A stretch of 64,000 nt of DNA from Holacanthus passer (lineage: Eukaryota; Chordata; Actinopteri; Pomacanthidae), in contig JAFREQ010000041.1 in assembly GCA_025331565.1 (NCBI GenBank), forward strand, positions 372,001 through 436,000, in the 5' to 3' direction. The notes under the pieces were generated by a model. The model made no database searches. It saw only the letters and a program-made list of their open reading frames with translations, and had not been told where the DNA came from. The translations under genes and the position numbers were made by a program. Shown here one piece after another: positions 25,201-40,100 of the stretch (the stretch's first letter is position 1; every line of letters begins with the position of its first letter).

Positions 25201-28200
25201 TTCTACTGCAGCAGTATTTCAACCCAGTACACTGCTCCATCATGACCCTGGAATCTGTCCAGGTATGAATAGGTTCCCTACCAGTGGAGGACAATCTGGA
25301 GGCGTGTGTTGCCCTGCAGGTAACCTGAACCTGAACAGGAGACTCTGGAGATTCTGTAGCACACAGAAGATGTCACTGACAGCTCTCACACAGTGTCTCT
25401 GTCACAGTACGTCACCATCAAAGCTGCAGTTTGACAGAGGTAATTCCATTGCTGTTTGGATATGTAGAAGTTATTCATGAGATTTATTATGTTGTAGCAT
25501 TTATATTGAAAGTCAAGCTGGACACAGAGGGAAACTGCCCAGTCCAATACAGTTGTTTGGTTGGTTGGTTGTACATCAACACACAAAAACAACAACAGTG
25601 GTTTGTTTGAGATAAACTAAATACGTTTAGATAGTTAACATTTGCACTATTAGTTACAATGGCTGAATAGAGAGAACGATACCGCAGTGCATCAAACCAA
25701 CAGTGAAACATGATGGTGGGAATATTCAAGTCAGGGGGTGTTTTCTCCACTCTGGAGTTGAACACCTGCAATGAATTGACTACACCCTGACCAAGGAGAA
25801 GTACCACTCCATTCCTCAGAGACATGCGTCTTTCGGTATGCATCAGTCTGGACAAGGATTCATACTGCAGCAGGATAATGACCTCAAAGGTTTGCAAGAA
25901 CTACTTGAAGACCAAAGGTGACAGAGGAGCCCTGGCTGTCATAGACTTTACATCACAGTCACCCAACCTCAACCCCAGTGAACATTTATGGGGGCACTGA
26001 AAAAGCAGAGCAAGTTGAGCTACTTGAAGGACCCTCTTATGAGTAGACAAAGTCCACCTGAATGTCAGCACAAATGATACGAAAACCCTATTACAGCTTA
26101 CTACCAAGCTCCTACAAAATGTACTTAAACTCAATTTAATCAAATGATTTTTATAAGAACAATTTTGTTTTTGTTACGTGTGCTGAGATTTAGCCCCAGT
26201 GCCCTTAGATTTGTAATTATCAAGGTTTTCCATTGATGTTGTTTTACAGTGGATTTGTGATGAAGTCACACTGTAGTGCAGTTTCTTCAATAGGCAAAGA
26301 AAGGTTTCTTCAGGTTCATATATTCAGCTTCATTAGAAAAAATGTGTAAGTGGGTCAAGAGAAGAAAGAAGAGAGATCAATACAGACATAGCATGCCTAT
26401 GCATCTACAGCTTTGTCTTCTTGTTGTGTAGTCTCTTTGCTAAGTTAAACAGTGGCCTCTTATGTAACAACAGTTAAATCAATATGTCTGTCTGGCAAAC
26501 GGTTCAGCGTTTTACTGCAGTTAAAACTGATCAGTTGTGATAAGACTCAAGCCGATGCAAATTTTACACTCTTGCTTCCATGCTTAGCAACGACAGATTG
26601 GTTAAGGTTTGGTCAACTAAAACACACACACGTCATTGTTCGGGCAAGATTGTTGACATGATTTAATACTTTAGAAAGCACAGATTTGACCATTTGATTG
26701 TTTGGACAACAGGACATTATTATATTTTTCACAAGCTTTTGGTCACAGTCAACATCTACACACTGCAGTGAATCTTAGACATACAGTATGTAGGCATGCT
26801 CATGGGAGCTGTGGTTGAAATCAAATTTTTTTGATACATGCTCCTGATTTTCAGCTCATGTCTAATAACTTAAATAACTTGACATTATTCAATGGTTCTT
26901 TACCGGATACAAAAATACATCGACTCTTTGTGAGCTGAGGAACCTCTTTGGCTCACGCTTCCTTCTGTGAAAATGATTAATTATAAAGTAAGGCAAAACG
27001 TTGACATGAATTGTCATAAGCTAAAGGTATCTTTTACCAGTATTTACATTCAGACTTCATTCGAAAAAGACAGTTTCATTAATATTAGCTACATCCTGGC
27101 AAAATACCCAGAGAGAAGAGATGGACCCTACTGCAAGGTTTCATGTTGATCTGGTGATGAGGAACATCTGCTCCTGTTTCTGGTTTGTTGGCAGTGAGAG
27201 CAGTTGATTTATTAACACCTTTTACTCCTCAGTTGTTTATTCCAGCGCAACAGCCTGAGACATTGGGCAGAGTTTTAAGTGGTCTCCGGTGTTAAATGAA
27301 GCCTGTCTTCATTCTCCATGTTGGAACTAGATTTCAGCCTGAGCATCTTTAGTCAACAGATTCCTGCTACAGGGACAAGCTGTTTATTTGATCAAGCCAG
27401 GAAAATGGTCTGTCACACCACTGCAATATGAGCCAAGTATGCCTGTCCATTAGTTGGTTCCATTAACTTTGGTTAATAGATAACTCTTCAACCAGTGTGA
27501 CTTCAACTGAAGTGATCAGGGATCCATTTGGGCCATTCTCCTCTTTGGGACTTGGTCTTATTTGATGTTCTTGGCCAGTGATTACCAAGCAGCGCTGGTG
27601 CTTTTGTCAAACAGCAAGATTAATGCTGATACACTTCTACTTGCAGAAGAACTGGACACCTATAAAACAAATGTTGAACACGAAAGATTTGAGTTCAAAG
27701 AGTTTAAAAACTCTCAGAGGTGTTACCTCATTGGCTTTGAATGCAGTCTGCCTGGTTTACAAAAGGCAGTTTGACACAGTTTTCACTGCTGTAGGTTCAG
27801 TCCATGTGGGGTGACCGGGTTCAGAGCGGAGAGGTTTGCAGCAAGGATTCTTTAACAAAGCAGACAGAGGACTTCGGGCAACTCTGCCTCGACCGTCAGT
27901 GTCCGTGTGGGGCCCGCGGCTGGATGTCACTGGGACAGAGAGAATCCTGATATTACATTTTTCAATCTGGAATTCCTCTTTGTCTGAAGCGTAAATGCTT
28001 TTAAATCAAGAGAGCCAGCAGATGAAACCAAAAGAGCAATTTCCTGTTGTCCTTGAGGGATTCTTTGGCCTTCTTGTTCACTGCCATTTATTACATTACG
28101 TAGCTTAAAGCGGGCTGATATCCCCACAAATATGAGACCCGGCAGAGTGGACCCCATTGAATTTGGTGCATTTTTCTGACTGCAGTGTCTGGAATAGATC

Positions 28201-31075
28201 CTAAGAAGCTCTGACAGTGCGTTGGCTCACACAGGGGAACAAGCAGGGCACTGAGCGAGAGGACGATAACTAAATATAGGGTACACGTTTTTACATGTGA
28301 AAATACAAATATATACAACTTTTGACTATTTGTCCATTAAACATCTGTTTCTCTTGTCAACTATGATTTAACTCCAGTACTGAGAGTAAGTATGACTGAT
28401 TCGTTGACTTTTCACTTTGTACCACAATGAGGTTGATGTTTTTGGCTTTGAGTGAAATGTCTCAAAGTAATGAATGACTTGCTATGACATTTGGTATAGA
28501 TATTCAAGGTCCCTAGAGGATGAATTCTAGTCATTTTAATGATCCCCTGATTTTGTACCACAAGTAGATCAAAGTTTTTCATTATGCAGCCAGGGGCCAC
28601 TTATTTTTTTTTTTTATTATCCTCTACTTATTCTTAAAGGGTTGGCACAAACCTGCGTACAAGCATTCAAGGTCCCCAGAAGATGAGTCCTAATCCCTTG
28701 ATTTTTCATCTAACATCACTGAGGTTGACATTTTTGTTTACTCCAACTATTGAATGGAATGCCATGAAATTTGGACAACCATGTCCCCACAATATGAATT
28801 GTAATAATTTTGGTGATCTGACTGCTCATCTATTACCATCATCAGGTCAAAATTGTAAAGTTTTTAATTAATTTCAATTTACTGACCAAATATCTGCAAA
28901 GCTAATGACATTCCCATTAGGCTCGGTTGTACTTTATGTTGAATCATTTGCGTCATCATTGTGAGCATGTTACCATGACACCAACAGCCCCAACAAGGGC
29001 TGCTAAGGAATAAAAACAGATTTTCAGCCTCAGATTTGTATCCATTTTACAGTTAGATTGTCTTAACAGTTAACAGAGCTGCTTGTCTGGCTGTAAACTT
29101 TTAGTACGCTAAAACAATGGTGTGGGGTAGGAGGGTGTTTTTATTCTGAGCTCCTGTGCTGCTTCATAACCTCGATCTTATGGGGAAACCTGAGAGTTTA
29201 TCATACTCTGACAGCATGGGGTGAGATGAGGGTTCAGGGAGAATGAAGACACAGCAGTGAAACCAGTAATAACCCTGAAACCTGACACAGTGGTCTCGCA
29301 CTACTCGTGTAAAAAACAGACAACAAAAACATTGAAGCTCCAGCTGCTCTACATTTTTCCCACAAGTTTCCTCTGACTTTGCTTCAGAATTGAGAAAAAC
29401 AACTTTTTTTGTGCCACATGTGCAGGCTTGTCATTAACCTGTAACCTAATGCTGTTACAGTAACTAGTATAGGATGTGTGATTCCAAAGTGCCCCAGGCA
29501 GCCGTTCTTACCAAAACATGTCACTCACTCCCGACTTCCCCATCCTCTTTATGGTCAAAGGGCACTGCAGTAGGGCTTGCACAATTTGTGTACTTGAGCG
29601 TTTTGTCAGCGTTGTCACTTGTTTTTTCCACTCCCCATCTTCATGTTTGCTTCTTTTCCTTGACAAGAATACAAATCTAAAAACTTACATGCTGTTTCTA
29701 TTTATGAAGCATTTCTAGAGTGACATCTGTTGTTCCCAGCATATGTCAGCACATACCTGCCTGCCCATTTGTCTTTAAATAAATAACAGCCTTAGAGATA
29801 TGAGTTCTCTCAGTCTGCCCACAATTATCTAGAATTGCTCTTTCATTCTACTTTATTTTTGATCAATCCTGCAATGATCAAGCCCTCCTGTTACTATCCC
29901 AGAATTTCCTATCTGCATTGCCGTCCTTTGCATCTTGACATATATCAGAGGCCTGCTGCAGCATGTGACAGTGGTATTTAACTTTAGACTCACAGAAGAC
30001 TGCTGACCAAGCATTAAGCAAACACTGCGGATGTTTCCTGAGGCCGCCCTGATGGTAGTAGTTTTATCTGTACTGATATTTCTTAGGGGCGGATCTGACT
30101 TGCAATCGCAAATGAATTACTTTGGTTATCTTGAAAAATAAATGACCAGCATTCCGTTCTGGTAAGATTAGACTGAAAATGTGACATATTGAAGGGAAGC
30201 CTAGTGCCATTTTTTTTTACCTCAGAAAATACAATCTAATCTTACTGATTTCGGTTAGTGAGCCCAGATGAAGCAGTGACCAGGAGATTTCATACAAACC
30301 TGGACCTAAGTTTTGGCAATATTACAATATTGGTATGTTTTTATACATATTCGTAAAGTAGAGGGACAAGTTAATGGAGTGTCATATTCACCACAAGACA
30401 GCAGACTGGTCAGCCAGTAGAGGTTCTACTGTCCAGTTTATACTGATGTAGCTTTTCCTTGAATATCTCTAATTATATGAGACCAACAAGCAGGAAAACT
30501 TTATGGTAATATTCGATGCATGCATCAATGTGATGAAGTAACTTGATTAATCACATATTTATTTCATTGCATTATCCAAATAAAGACACTCTTTTATTCG
30601 GGTTATTTTATGTTGAGTTTTAAATTACATTTCAACAAAATGCATGCAGTGCAACATTATTGCTTTGCTTTAATAATTGGCAAACAGCACTATTAGATGT
30701 TTGTTGTCTGGCTCATTTCAAGTAACTTCTGAGTCTGCTGAGGAAGCTAAGTGGGATGTTACAGCTATGTTCAACCCAAGAGGTAGATGATATCTCCATG
30801 TTATCTTTGTGCTTAGCGTTGAGATCACGCCTATGTGTTTTCCTTATCACTCTTTCCTGTCCACTCAATGTGTGTTCCTCCTCCTGTTGCAGGTTTCAGT
30901 CATTGTACATGTGGTCTAAGAAAGTCAAGTGGTGTCCCTGTAGCTTTTACTGAATGTGTTCCCTTCAAGGTTACAAAGACAAATAGATGCAAATACAAAC
31001 AATGTACAGTGTGATTAATAACAAGATCTAAACAAGGAAACTCATGGCTGGTTGCCTGAGCAAAATTGACTGTAC

Positions 31076-31126
<51 letters not shown>

Positions 31127-34100
31127 ACGTGCCAGCGAGTGAATGTGTGCATGGACACAAGAGCAACAGCGTTCTAGTTTTCTAGTTCTAGTTTCGTTTC
31201 TAGTTTTTAGTAGTCACCGTCTTCCTGGATACAGTTTTGTTTGTTTTAACAGTTTTCCCTTTTGAATGTGAAATGATAATCACTCTGGCTTACAGCTTGT
31301 TGTGAGATTTTTTCAAACATTCATTCATTCTTGCTTTCTTCTCTCTCTGTCTCCTGCAGCGTGGGTGGGCTCCCTCTCCATGGGGATGATCTTCTTGTGC
31401 TCTCCCATCGTCAGCGTCTTCACCGACATCCTCGGCTGCAGAGTTACTGCAGTGGCTGGTGCTGCTGTTGGCCTGGTAGGCCTAATGGCCAGCTCCTTTG
31501 TCACGTAAGGAAGAAAATCAGCTTTTCAAAATTCAAAACATTACGTCACCATTGCATACAGTATACACAACACCTACTCCTACAAGGTTATTGGGGTAAT
31601 GAGTAGCTTCAGTCCTCTGTTAAGAAAATCAGGAGCCAACAGATTTACACTATATAGTTTAGATATATTCAGTAAAATAATCGCTTTCAATTGAAGCACA
31701 TGATCTTCCTTAGCATTTAATTTACACCAACATGAACAAGAGGTCCTTAAAGTGCTCGCAGCAAGAGCTCACACATCTACAATTCCACGACAACTGGGCA
31801 AACTCCAGAGGAAGATCATGTAATACAACATAAAGGTCCAGAATAGCTCTAAATAAACCTTGCAGTGAGCTTGGTTTGTCAAATTATCATGGAGTAGTAA
31901 GAAAAAATAAGCAGATTTCAAATGTTTTCATTAGTCTATTATGCCAACGCCTCTTAGGAACCATCCATATGTAGTGTACTGCTTAATAACACAGTATAAC
32001 ATAGCCATTATCATATATAATATTATTACAGTCTTTACTATGTGTTATAAAACATTTATTGACTGTTTTTAAGGCGGAGTTGTAAAGGTGGAGTAATACC
32101 TGTTGACAGTCCAACTTAGAAAGATCTCATTTCATTTATCTCGTTTCATTTATTTATTTATTAATCTATAGATTTAAAATACTTATAGTAATAAATAGGG
32201 GGAGGGATTAAGTGTAGGTCAATTTTAGATTTGGAAAGAACTTCATCACAGAATGGGTGAGTTGAACTGATCTCCTAAAATAAAGCATACTCCTATTAGC
32301 TTTTATCAAGGCTCTGTGGGTAAGAGGCTCTGAACTTCGCACTCCGTTGTTAATAATTTCCTGGAATTCTAAACTCATCTACACGTGAGGAAACACACAC
32401 GTAAACGTGCAGAAGTATTGATCTACCCAAAGCTTTGCTATCACTTTTAAGTGCAATAAATAAGAAATAATATAGCTGAATTACTGCTTGTCAAGTGGCT
32501 GCCAAATAGCATTTCACAAACACAGGGTTTTAGTCATGTGATTTCATCACTGGCAACTTATTTTCTAAAGCAGACACTCAGATTTATTTACCCTAAACAG
32601 GACTTTGAAACCGCTTGGAAGCACCATCCTGTATTTAGTTGGACCTTCATCACTGGGCTTTAATCATTACACCTTGTTGAATGATGTTGTTTGATGCAAT
32701 TTGCCATGTCTGAAATGCTTAGCAGACAAAACCTGATGAATAGTAGTAGTAATATTAAAGATATGTCTGTTTCTCTAGAGAGCTTAAACAGCATATGGAC
32801 TGATCTGAGTATTTTTAAAGTTGTATTTATTCAGGAAGTCTTATTGAGTTTAAGATCTCATTAACAATAAAGTAAATAGATATACTGTACATAACATCGC
32901 AACAACATTCAGTTACACAAGGTTGTCATCACACACAGATCTCATGATCAAGACATGCACAAATATTATTAAAAATTTCAGCAAGTAAAACTTTAGAAAC
33001 TCTAAGCACCTCTTAAAGGAATAAGTTTCTCAAACATCAGTTTATTTTGCAGTTCAGAGAACATGAGTCAGAGTGGCAACATAAAAGCTCCATGCTCATG
33101 TGAAATGCATATACGGTGTCTTTTTAGAACAAGCTTTTAATTAATAAGAGATCTGGAGGTCTTCAAAACCAGACTGTAACCTGGAGACGGTGTGAGGTAG
33201 AGCCTGTGGCATAAAAGATGATGTTATCAGCATCTAAATGAAAATTGCAGTGCTCAGTTGATTATGTATAGAGGGGCCCTAAGATTGATCCTTGGGGAAC
33301 ACCTTTGTCAATCTGGTGACTTGAAGATATGATTTGAACCAGCTGTAAGCACATTCATCAAAACCTGTAGAAAGCAGCTTATTAAACAAAATATTATGAC
33401 CACTGTTATCGAAAATAATTAGACACGTCTTATCAAAATGTGACACACTTGGTGACTCACTCACCAACAAGATTATCTGAACTGCTTTACTTGAGCTGTT
33501 GGAGGATATGTAGGCAGCATAAGTCTATTTGTTCTGCCAGATAATTATTTTTACAGCCTTTGAATGTGCAGATAATGAAAAATAGCAAGGAACAGCAGTT
33601 TTATTTCTTGCTTTATCTCATTGGAGTTATCTGGTTGATGGATCTTCCCTGGAGCAAAAGCACTGTATAATGAGCCATATATAAACAGCTCACATGGCTT
33701 TCTAGTGACCTTTAGAGACATCTTTTCTTACAGCCACTGCCATGAGAACTTGGTTAGGAGCACTAAGTGAATCGATAGCTAGTTCTTTGCTGAGTGCCTC
33801 CATTCATGTCAGCAGTGAGTCAGAAGTCTTGTCTTGTCTCCTCACAGGTCTCTGGGCCCCATGTACTTCACCTACGGCATTGTGTTTGCCTGCGGCTGCT
33901 CGTTCGCCTACCAGCCCAGCCTGGTCATCCTGGGCCACTACTTCAAGAAGCGCCTGGGTCTGGTGAACGGCATTGTGACCGCCGGCAGCAGCATCTTCAC
34001 TATCACTCTGCCTTTTGTGCTGTCAGGCCTGCTGGAGAAAGTGGGCCTCCAGAACACCATGCGCGTCCTCTGCACCCTCATGTTCATCCTGATGCTGGCC

Positions 34101-37100
34101 GGCTTCACCTACAAGCCCCTGCTGCCCGTCAAATCCCCCAACACCCGCACAGGCAGCCGGATCCCACCCATGAGCCAGATGTTCAACATTAATATCTGGA
34201 AGTCTTTGGGATATCGGATTTGGGCCTTCGGTATCCCTGCAGCCCTTTATGGCTACTTTGTGCCTTACGTTCACCTGGTAAGTTTGCGTTTTCTACATAC
34301 ATCTTCATTCATCTGCTCTCTCAATCAAATTTGATCTCACTGACCTTCACACATGCCACATATTTATGCCTTGTTTGTGTTACTGTGTATCATCACCCCA
34401 CTCTCAGGACAAAGGTCAGTGTGATGACGAATAGCAGCACGTAAATGCCAACGGAGGAATTCAGTGGTGTGGTTATCCACTATCAAAATCCCATGTTTTG
34501 GATGTATTTGTTGGCACGGGGAGGAATAAGTGAGAGAGGTCAACTAGGGAACTTCAATAACACAGATATCAAAACACATACTCGTAACGTGAGCTGAAAT
34601 CTTGCAGGCATTCAGCAATGGTACGGAGTGTTACGGTGAGGTTTGTGACTCTTAAAGTGTTCTGCAGTATTTAGAAACATACAGTATACAAGGTTTTCTT
34701 TGCCCATTGGGAAGGTCTAAGAAAGGTAGAGGCACTCTTAAGAACTTCACATCTTTAATATACGGAACAATACAGCATGTTCTTATTTTAATATACTGTA
34801 GGTTTCTTCTTCTTTGACATCTAATTTCAACCTCACAGATGTTATTTTTGTGATTTTTCATTTGAAGCAGGAACACTATGTGAATTCTCTTCAGGGAATG
34901 GATTTTGTTTCAAACTTTATTGTTATGCTTTGTTATGAGTGCAACTGGTGTTAATGAATGAACCTCTGTGTTGCACTTTCACCTTATCCTTCTCAAAACA
35001 TTGTAGAAACAAGCTTCTCACTTAAAGTCGAATTAAATTGTTTTTATTTGTATTATTATCTGTAATCCATTTGGCCTTTGCTTTGAAGGTTTTTTGCAAA
35101 TGAATTAAGTTACATAAAAGGATCATCTATCATCTATCTTTCTCACCAAAATACATTGTGTGCATCCTGGAGGTCTAACAAACACATTGAAGACATTTTG
35201 CCTCCAATAAAGCATTGCAAAGCTTTTTGAATATTTTGAAATCTACAATGTTTACATTCATGTTGACCAGCTACCAGTCTTCTACCCTACCCTTTCCTGG
35301 TAGTTAAGCTACTGCTACTTTTTATAATCCGTTACTGCCACCTGGATCTTTCCTGCTTACGTTGGCGTATTGCTGTGTTTCTTGGCAATTCACCAACAGT
35401 CAATCAGTATTTATGTGCTTCTTTGTGGGGAATCACTCATAAAATGAACTGTCATCAATGGTCAAACAATCCACAAAGTAGCATTGAGTTTATAAATGTT
35501 AAAACTTAACCGGTGTTAGTCTGTTTAGGGCATTTCCGACAGGGCAGGTTGAACAGGATTTTTTGAATATGAGTGATGAATGAGAGGCTGGCAGGTGATC
35601 AGTATCAGAGTGGAGAGGCACACAAGGAGGAACACAAGGAGAGGGAAAACAGGGGAAACAGAGGGAAATGGGGAAAAAATCTGGAGCGTAGACCATGACA
35701 CTCCATTTCCCCCCCTCCCTTACTTTCTGGAAATATTTGGATTTGGAACTTTTCATTTCTTCGACATGTAAGTTTTCAGTGCTGCGAGCACCACAAACTA
35801 AATTCCATTCAGCTCCATTTTTTGGGGTAGAGGAAGAAATCTTACCAACCAATCCAATCTGTTAAAAGTTTTGATTTAGGAGCTGTTGACCTAATAGCAA
35901 TTATCTGCTGACATACTCCAGAGTCTTACTGTTTATAGACTAAAGCCTGCAGTTGTTATGGAGACTACAATTTCACGAACTGTACATCACAACAGCTTCA
36001 CAATCCCGTCACAGCAGCATATGTCCACATGAGATACTTCAGCTGTGTGGTCCTGATGAATGTAACCAAATATGACAGGAAGACTCCGTCCACAGCTCTC
36101 ATTTCAGTCAAGACGAAGTTCTGTAAACAGGTGTCGCTTTCCCTGAATCTGCTTTTATTTTCGGCCACAAGATAGGAAAATATGATTTTGGAGGAAAATT
36201 CTTCTTGGGAGGGCTGGAGAGCAGAGCCTGGATGTCTTGGACAGATTCAAGAGGTGACTGTTTATTTGGACACAATGACTTTGTTATTGGAGATCAGCCT
36301 GTCCCAGGGATCCCAGCCTGTGTTTTCCCAACACTTCTCCTGTGTCTGCTACTCAGACTGGGACACTGCAGGGGCCCGGCTGCAGCCTCAGCACCACCCC
36401 TGGCCTTATAGCCCCAGCACCCGTCCTTCCCTAGACACAGAGCCCCCCTCCCTGCACTTAAGGCCAAGCCCCGGCCTTGTGACACTGCATGGGAAGAAGA
36501 AAAAGGAAAAACATGGGTCAAAGAGCACATTGTTCAGCTTTTCACCTTTCTGTCTCTGGTGTGTTTGTGTGCACGGGTAAGTGTTTCTTTGCATAAAATG
36601 CTGAGTGCAGCCTTTTTGAGCCACACTCCCACAGTTCCATGTGTGTTTTTCCCTCTTTCCGAATCAAACTGCACATATCTGGACACTGTAAAAGAGTAAA
36701 GTCCAATGTAGGTAGTTTGACACAGCCTACATATATGCACACACTTTTACGATGCTTATTTGAGATAAGACATATGGTTGTGTTTGCTCTAGAAGTGGAT
36801 TGACAGAAGGTGTGGTAGTGTATTGCCTAGGGCAGGGTGGTAAAATAATTTGAATTTCCTCTCTAAAGTGTGATCTGATCAGCTGAATCATAACAGATTC
36901 CCATTGGCAGCACAGAGAATGGTACTTTTCTCTGGAAATCCACCTCTACTTTAAAAACGAGCTTGTTTCAGTGTGTTTAATGAGGAGCACCTGCAGGGCT
37001 GCAGTGTGTGGGCCGGAGCAGGGCTGGATGTTTAATGACCATTAAACAGCCAAGAAGAGAGAGCAGGGAGAATGTGGGCTGGCACACAGTGGGGCTCTGA

Positions 37101-40100
37101 AAGGGAAAAGTGTATTAGTGATGTGCCATTTTGTAATTTACTTTTTCTTTTTCCTGTTTAACTGACTGGAGCATGTTAACAACCACAGATTTCTTTCACC
37201 ACACACAATTTTACTGCCATAATAACACAAGTATTAGCAATAAAATTAATGACTGTTGGTTTTGGTCATTTCATGGGATATGTTGACAATAACAATTACA
37301 AAAATATAAATTATCACCATTTAATCAATGGATTGGTTTCAGCTAGCTAGTATATCAACACCAAGTTTTATAGTGTCCATCCCTGACAGCCAACCAAATG
37401 AAGCATCTATCATAATTCTTCCTCTTCCTCCTGGAACTGTCATTTTGCAGCCTCGATAGACCATGATGCATTGCAGCCATATGACATGCTGCTGTTTGAG
37501 TAATAGTTTTTTCACTCTTACTATGGCATTGCTGTTGCTCCTCGTCACTCCATCTAAACATAAATTTAGTCAGTGATGCTGGACGCAAAATGTTCTGTAC
37601 GTCAAATGCATTATGGGAAATGTGATTGAGTGTGGCAGACGTGCACAGGTAAGATCCAAGCAAAAGAGATAGTGCTAAAATATAGTTAGAAGTGGAACGG
37701 CCTGCATTGAATTCATGTTTTTTCTTGTGTGAGTGTATATATTTATTTTACAAGGTCATGATGTTCCGTCCCACAAGGTGGAACAAGGTGTTCTGCAGGT
37801 GGCCTGAGGTACATCCAGGCTCTGAATGCATCACATGAAAGTAGGGCTGAACAATTTGCCAAAAAATAAATAAATAAATAAAAGGGATTATTTTGACACA
37901 TGTTGCCATGTAATATGAGCCACGATTTCAGTAGGTATGGTGATTTTTGCATTTCACTGAAAAAATACAAAAATGATGATGATGTGATTTTTGCACAGGT
38001 GTGTAGCAAACAAACATGTTCCCTTAAGATTCGTTATGACCCATTTTACCTTTATCAAAAATTTGCCGCTCCTGCAATTTGGATATTGCCATATTGTGAT
38101 TTCGATTAATTGTTCAGCCCGACATGAAAGTGAGCTTGTGTTCCATAGACTTGGAGAGACTGAAGGGAGACTGATTGTTAGCAAAGATCGATCATTTAAT
38201 GTTAAACTGCCAAAGCTCCATGACACCAGCATGATACAGGCTGAAACAGGACTGAAGCCAGACACCACTGAGGACCAACATTCAAGAGATTTATTTGTCA
38301 CATGCACAATTGTAGATGTACAACAGCATTGAAATGGGATTACAATAATTCTGACCACTGTCAATCAACATAAAAGAAAAAAAAATAAAGCTACATACAG
38401 AATTAATGGAATGGAAGTAATGGAATATCAATATAATAAAAATAATATAAAGCTATACAGGGAAAAATAACTGATAGCACAAATGTACGTAATAAAATTA
38501 AGGTAAAAAAAACAAGAATTAAGACAGTTTAATCTGTTTAAAGACAGAGAGGAGGAGCAAAGTTACACTCTGTTTCTCCTGCTTTTTATTTGTAATGAGC
38601 AAACACGCGACACAGCACCATCCTGCCACCTCGCAGGAAGCCTCGAATACATAACAGACATTATTGATGCAGCGTGTGAATGAGTCAGAGAGTTCAATAG
38701 GGAACGTCTTCTTGTGTCTGCCTGAAACATCCAGTTGCGTTTGCCCACATGGTCACTATGACAGAGGGATTATAGATTTCCTCCTCATGTCTGTTCAGTA
38801 ATCTAACAGTGTGACATCGCAGCAGACAGGACTGCCTGTCTGATAGATCTAGCTGACCAGACGAATCTTATCAAGGGGAATTAGGTATGTGTGTTTTTGC
38901 TTGTATCTGTGTGTGTTTTTCCGAGACTGTTGTGTTATCTTGCTTCCTGGCTACATGATCCACTCGACCTGATCACGGTGTACTGTGGTCGACTGATGCA
39001 GTTATATCATCAACACATTGCACCACAGTGGATTCCTACAAATGAAAAACCATCCATCTCCTTCTCAAAAGAGTACATAAAGATAAACCGAAGCAAGGCT
39101 GAGAGTTGGTATGAAGAACAGTGAGTCATATCTTTGAGTTCTTTAAGTTGCTAAAAAGGGTGCCAGTAACACAACAGCCCATTTCCATTTTTATCAGCTA
39201 CTCACTGCTTTCTGCCTGATGATGGTGATAAGCTAAGAGGAAGTAGTAAACGTAACATGTGAACCTTTCAAACAGAGCTCCAGCTAGGAGAATGCCAGTC
39301 ACATCTGCCATGTCTAAATGTAAAATCACCTCTCTGGGGGTCAGCCTCTATAGGGTGTGTGTATCATCAGTTACTCTGCTGATACATGTGCCATGCATCC
39401 ACACACACAGAGCCTCCAGTTGTTACGCCTGCAGCACTGCTTCCTGGTTGCGGGAATCCCCTCAGAACAGGACACTCCTGAACAGAGCATGTTGTTGTGG
39501 CGTAGCGACAAAGACGAGAAGTCATCCAGAGGTCTTTGCAGATGGATGTGTGAGCTGCAGGGGGCAGGGGTAGAGGCAGCAGACCGACAGACAGACCCTT
39601 TGAGCAGGTCTGCTGCAGGCGTGCCTGGAGGTAGAAATAGCCAGCAGGACTCCAATCGGTTTAGAAAACTGGGAATTTCATAACCCTAATCGCTAAGTTG
39701 GCCTCAGAATCTTGCATGTAGTGAAGTGTCACATCCTCAGCATGAGAAAAATATGTAAACTTTTTCTTTTCATTTATTTAAATAGACTTAACAATAAAAT
39801 ATTTGTCTATATCTAAACTTTTTTGTCTGTTTTAAATCCTAGAATCAAAAGGTTTATACTGTTGTTGCAGATGGTGCCCAGATAACTGATGAAGGTGTCC
39901 ACAAGGCCCTCTGCTATTTACTCAATACATAAAGAATTATTTACCTTACACCTAGAGCTGCAACAATTAATTGATTAGTCGATCAAAATAAAATTGTAAA
40001 ACTATTTTCTTCAATTAATTATACAACTATTAGTTAATTCAGTCATTTTTCCAGCAAAAATGTCAAACATTTGTGCTTCAAGCTTCCTAAATGTAAGGAT

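Noticed and set aside
30900..31166. Minus-strand frame with a His-Thr repeat
   Set aside because: It is translation of the (GT)n microsatellite.
36182..36580. A 132-residue frame in slc16a10 intron 3
   Set aside because: It has no recognisable domain. The region is somewhat GC-richer, which lengthens chance frames, and no good splice boundaries were seen.
37954..38364. Frames of 113 and 136 residues on both strands
   Set aside because: They cross the end of a MITE (37842-38122) and show no protein family features.
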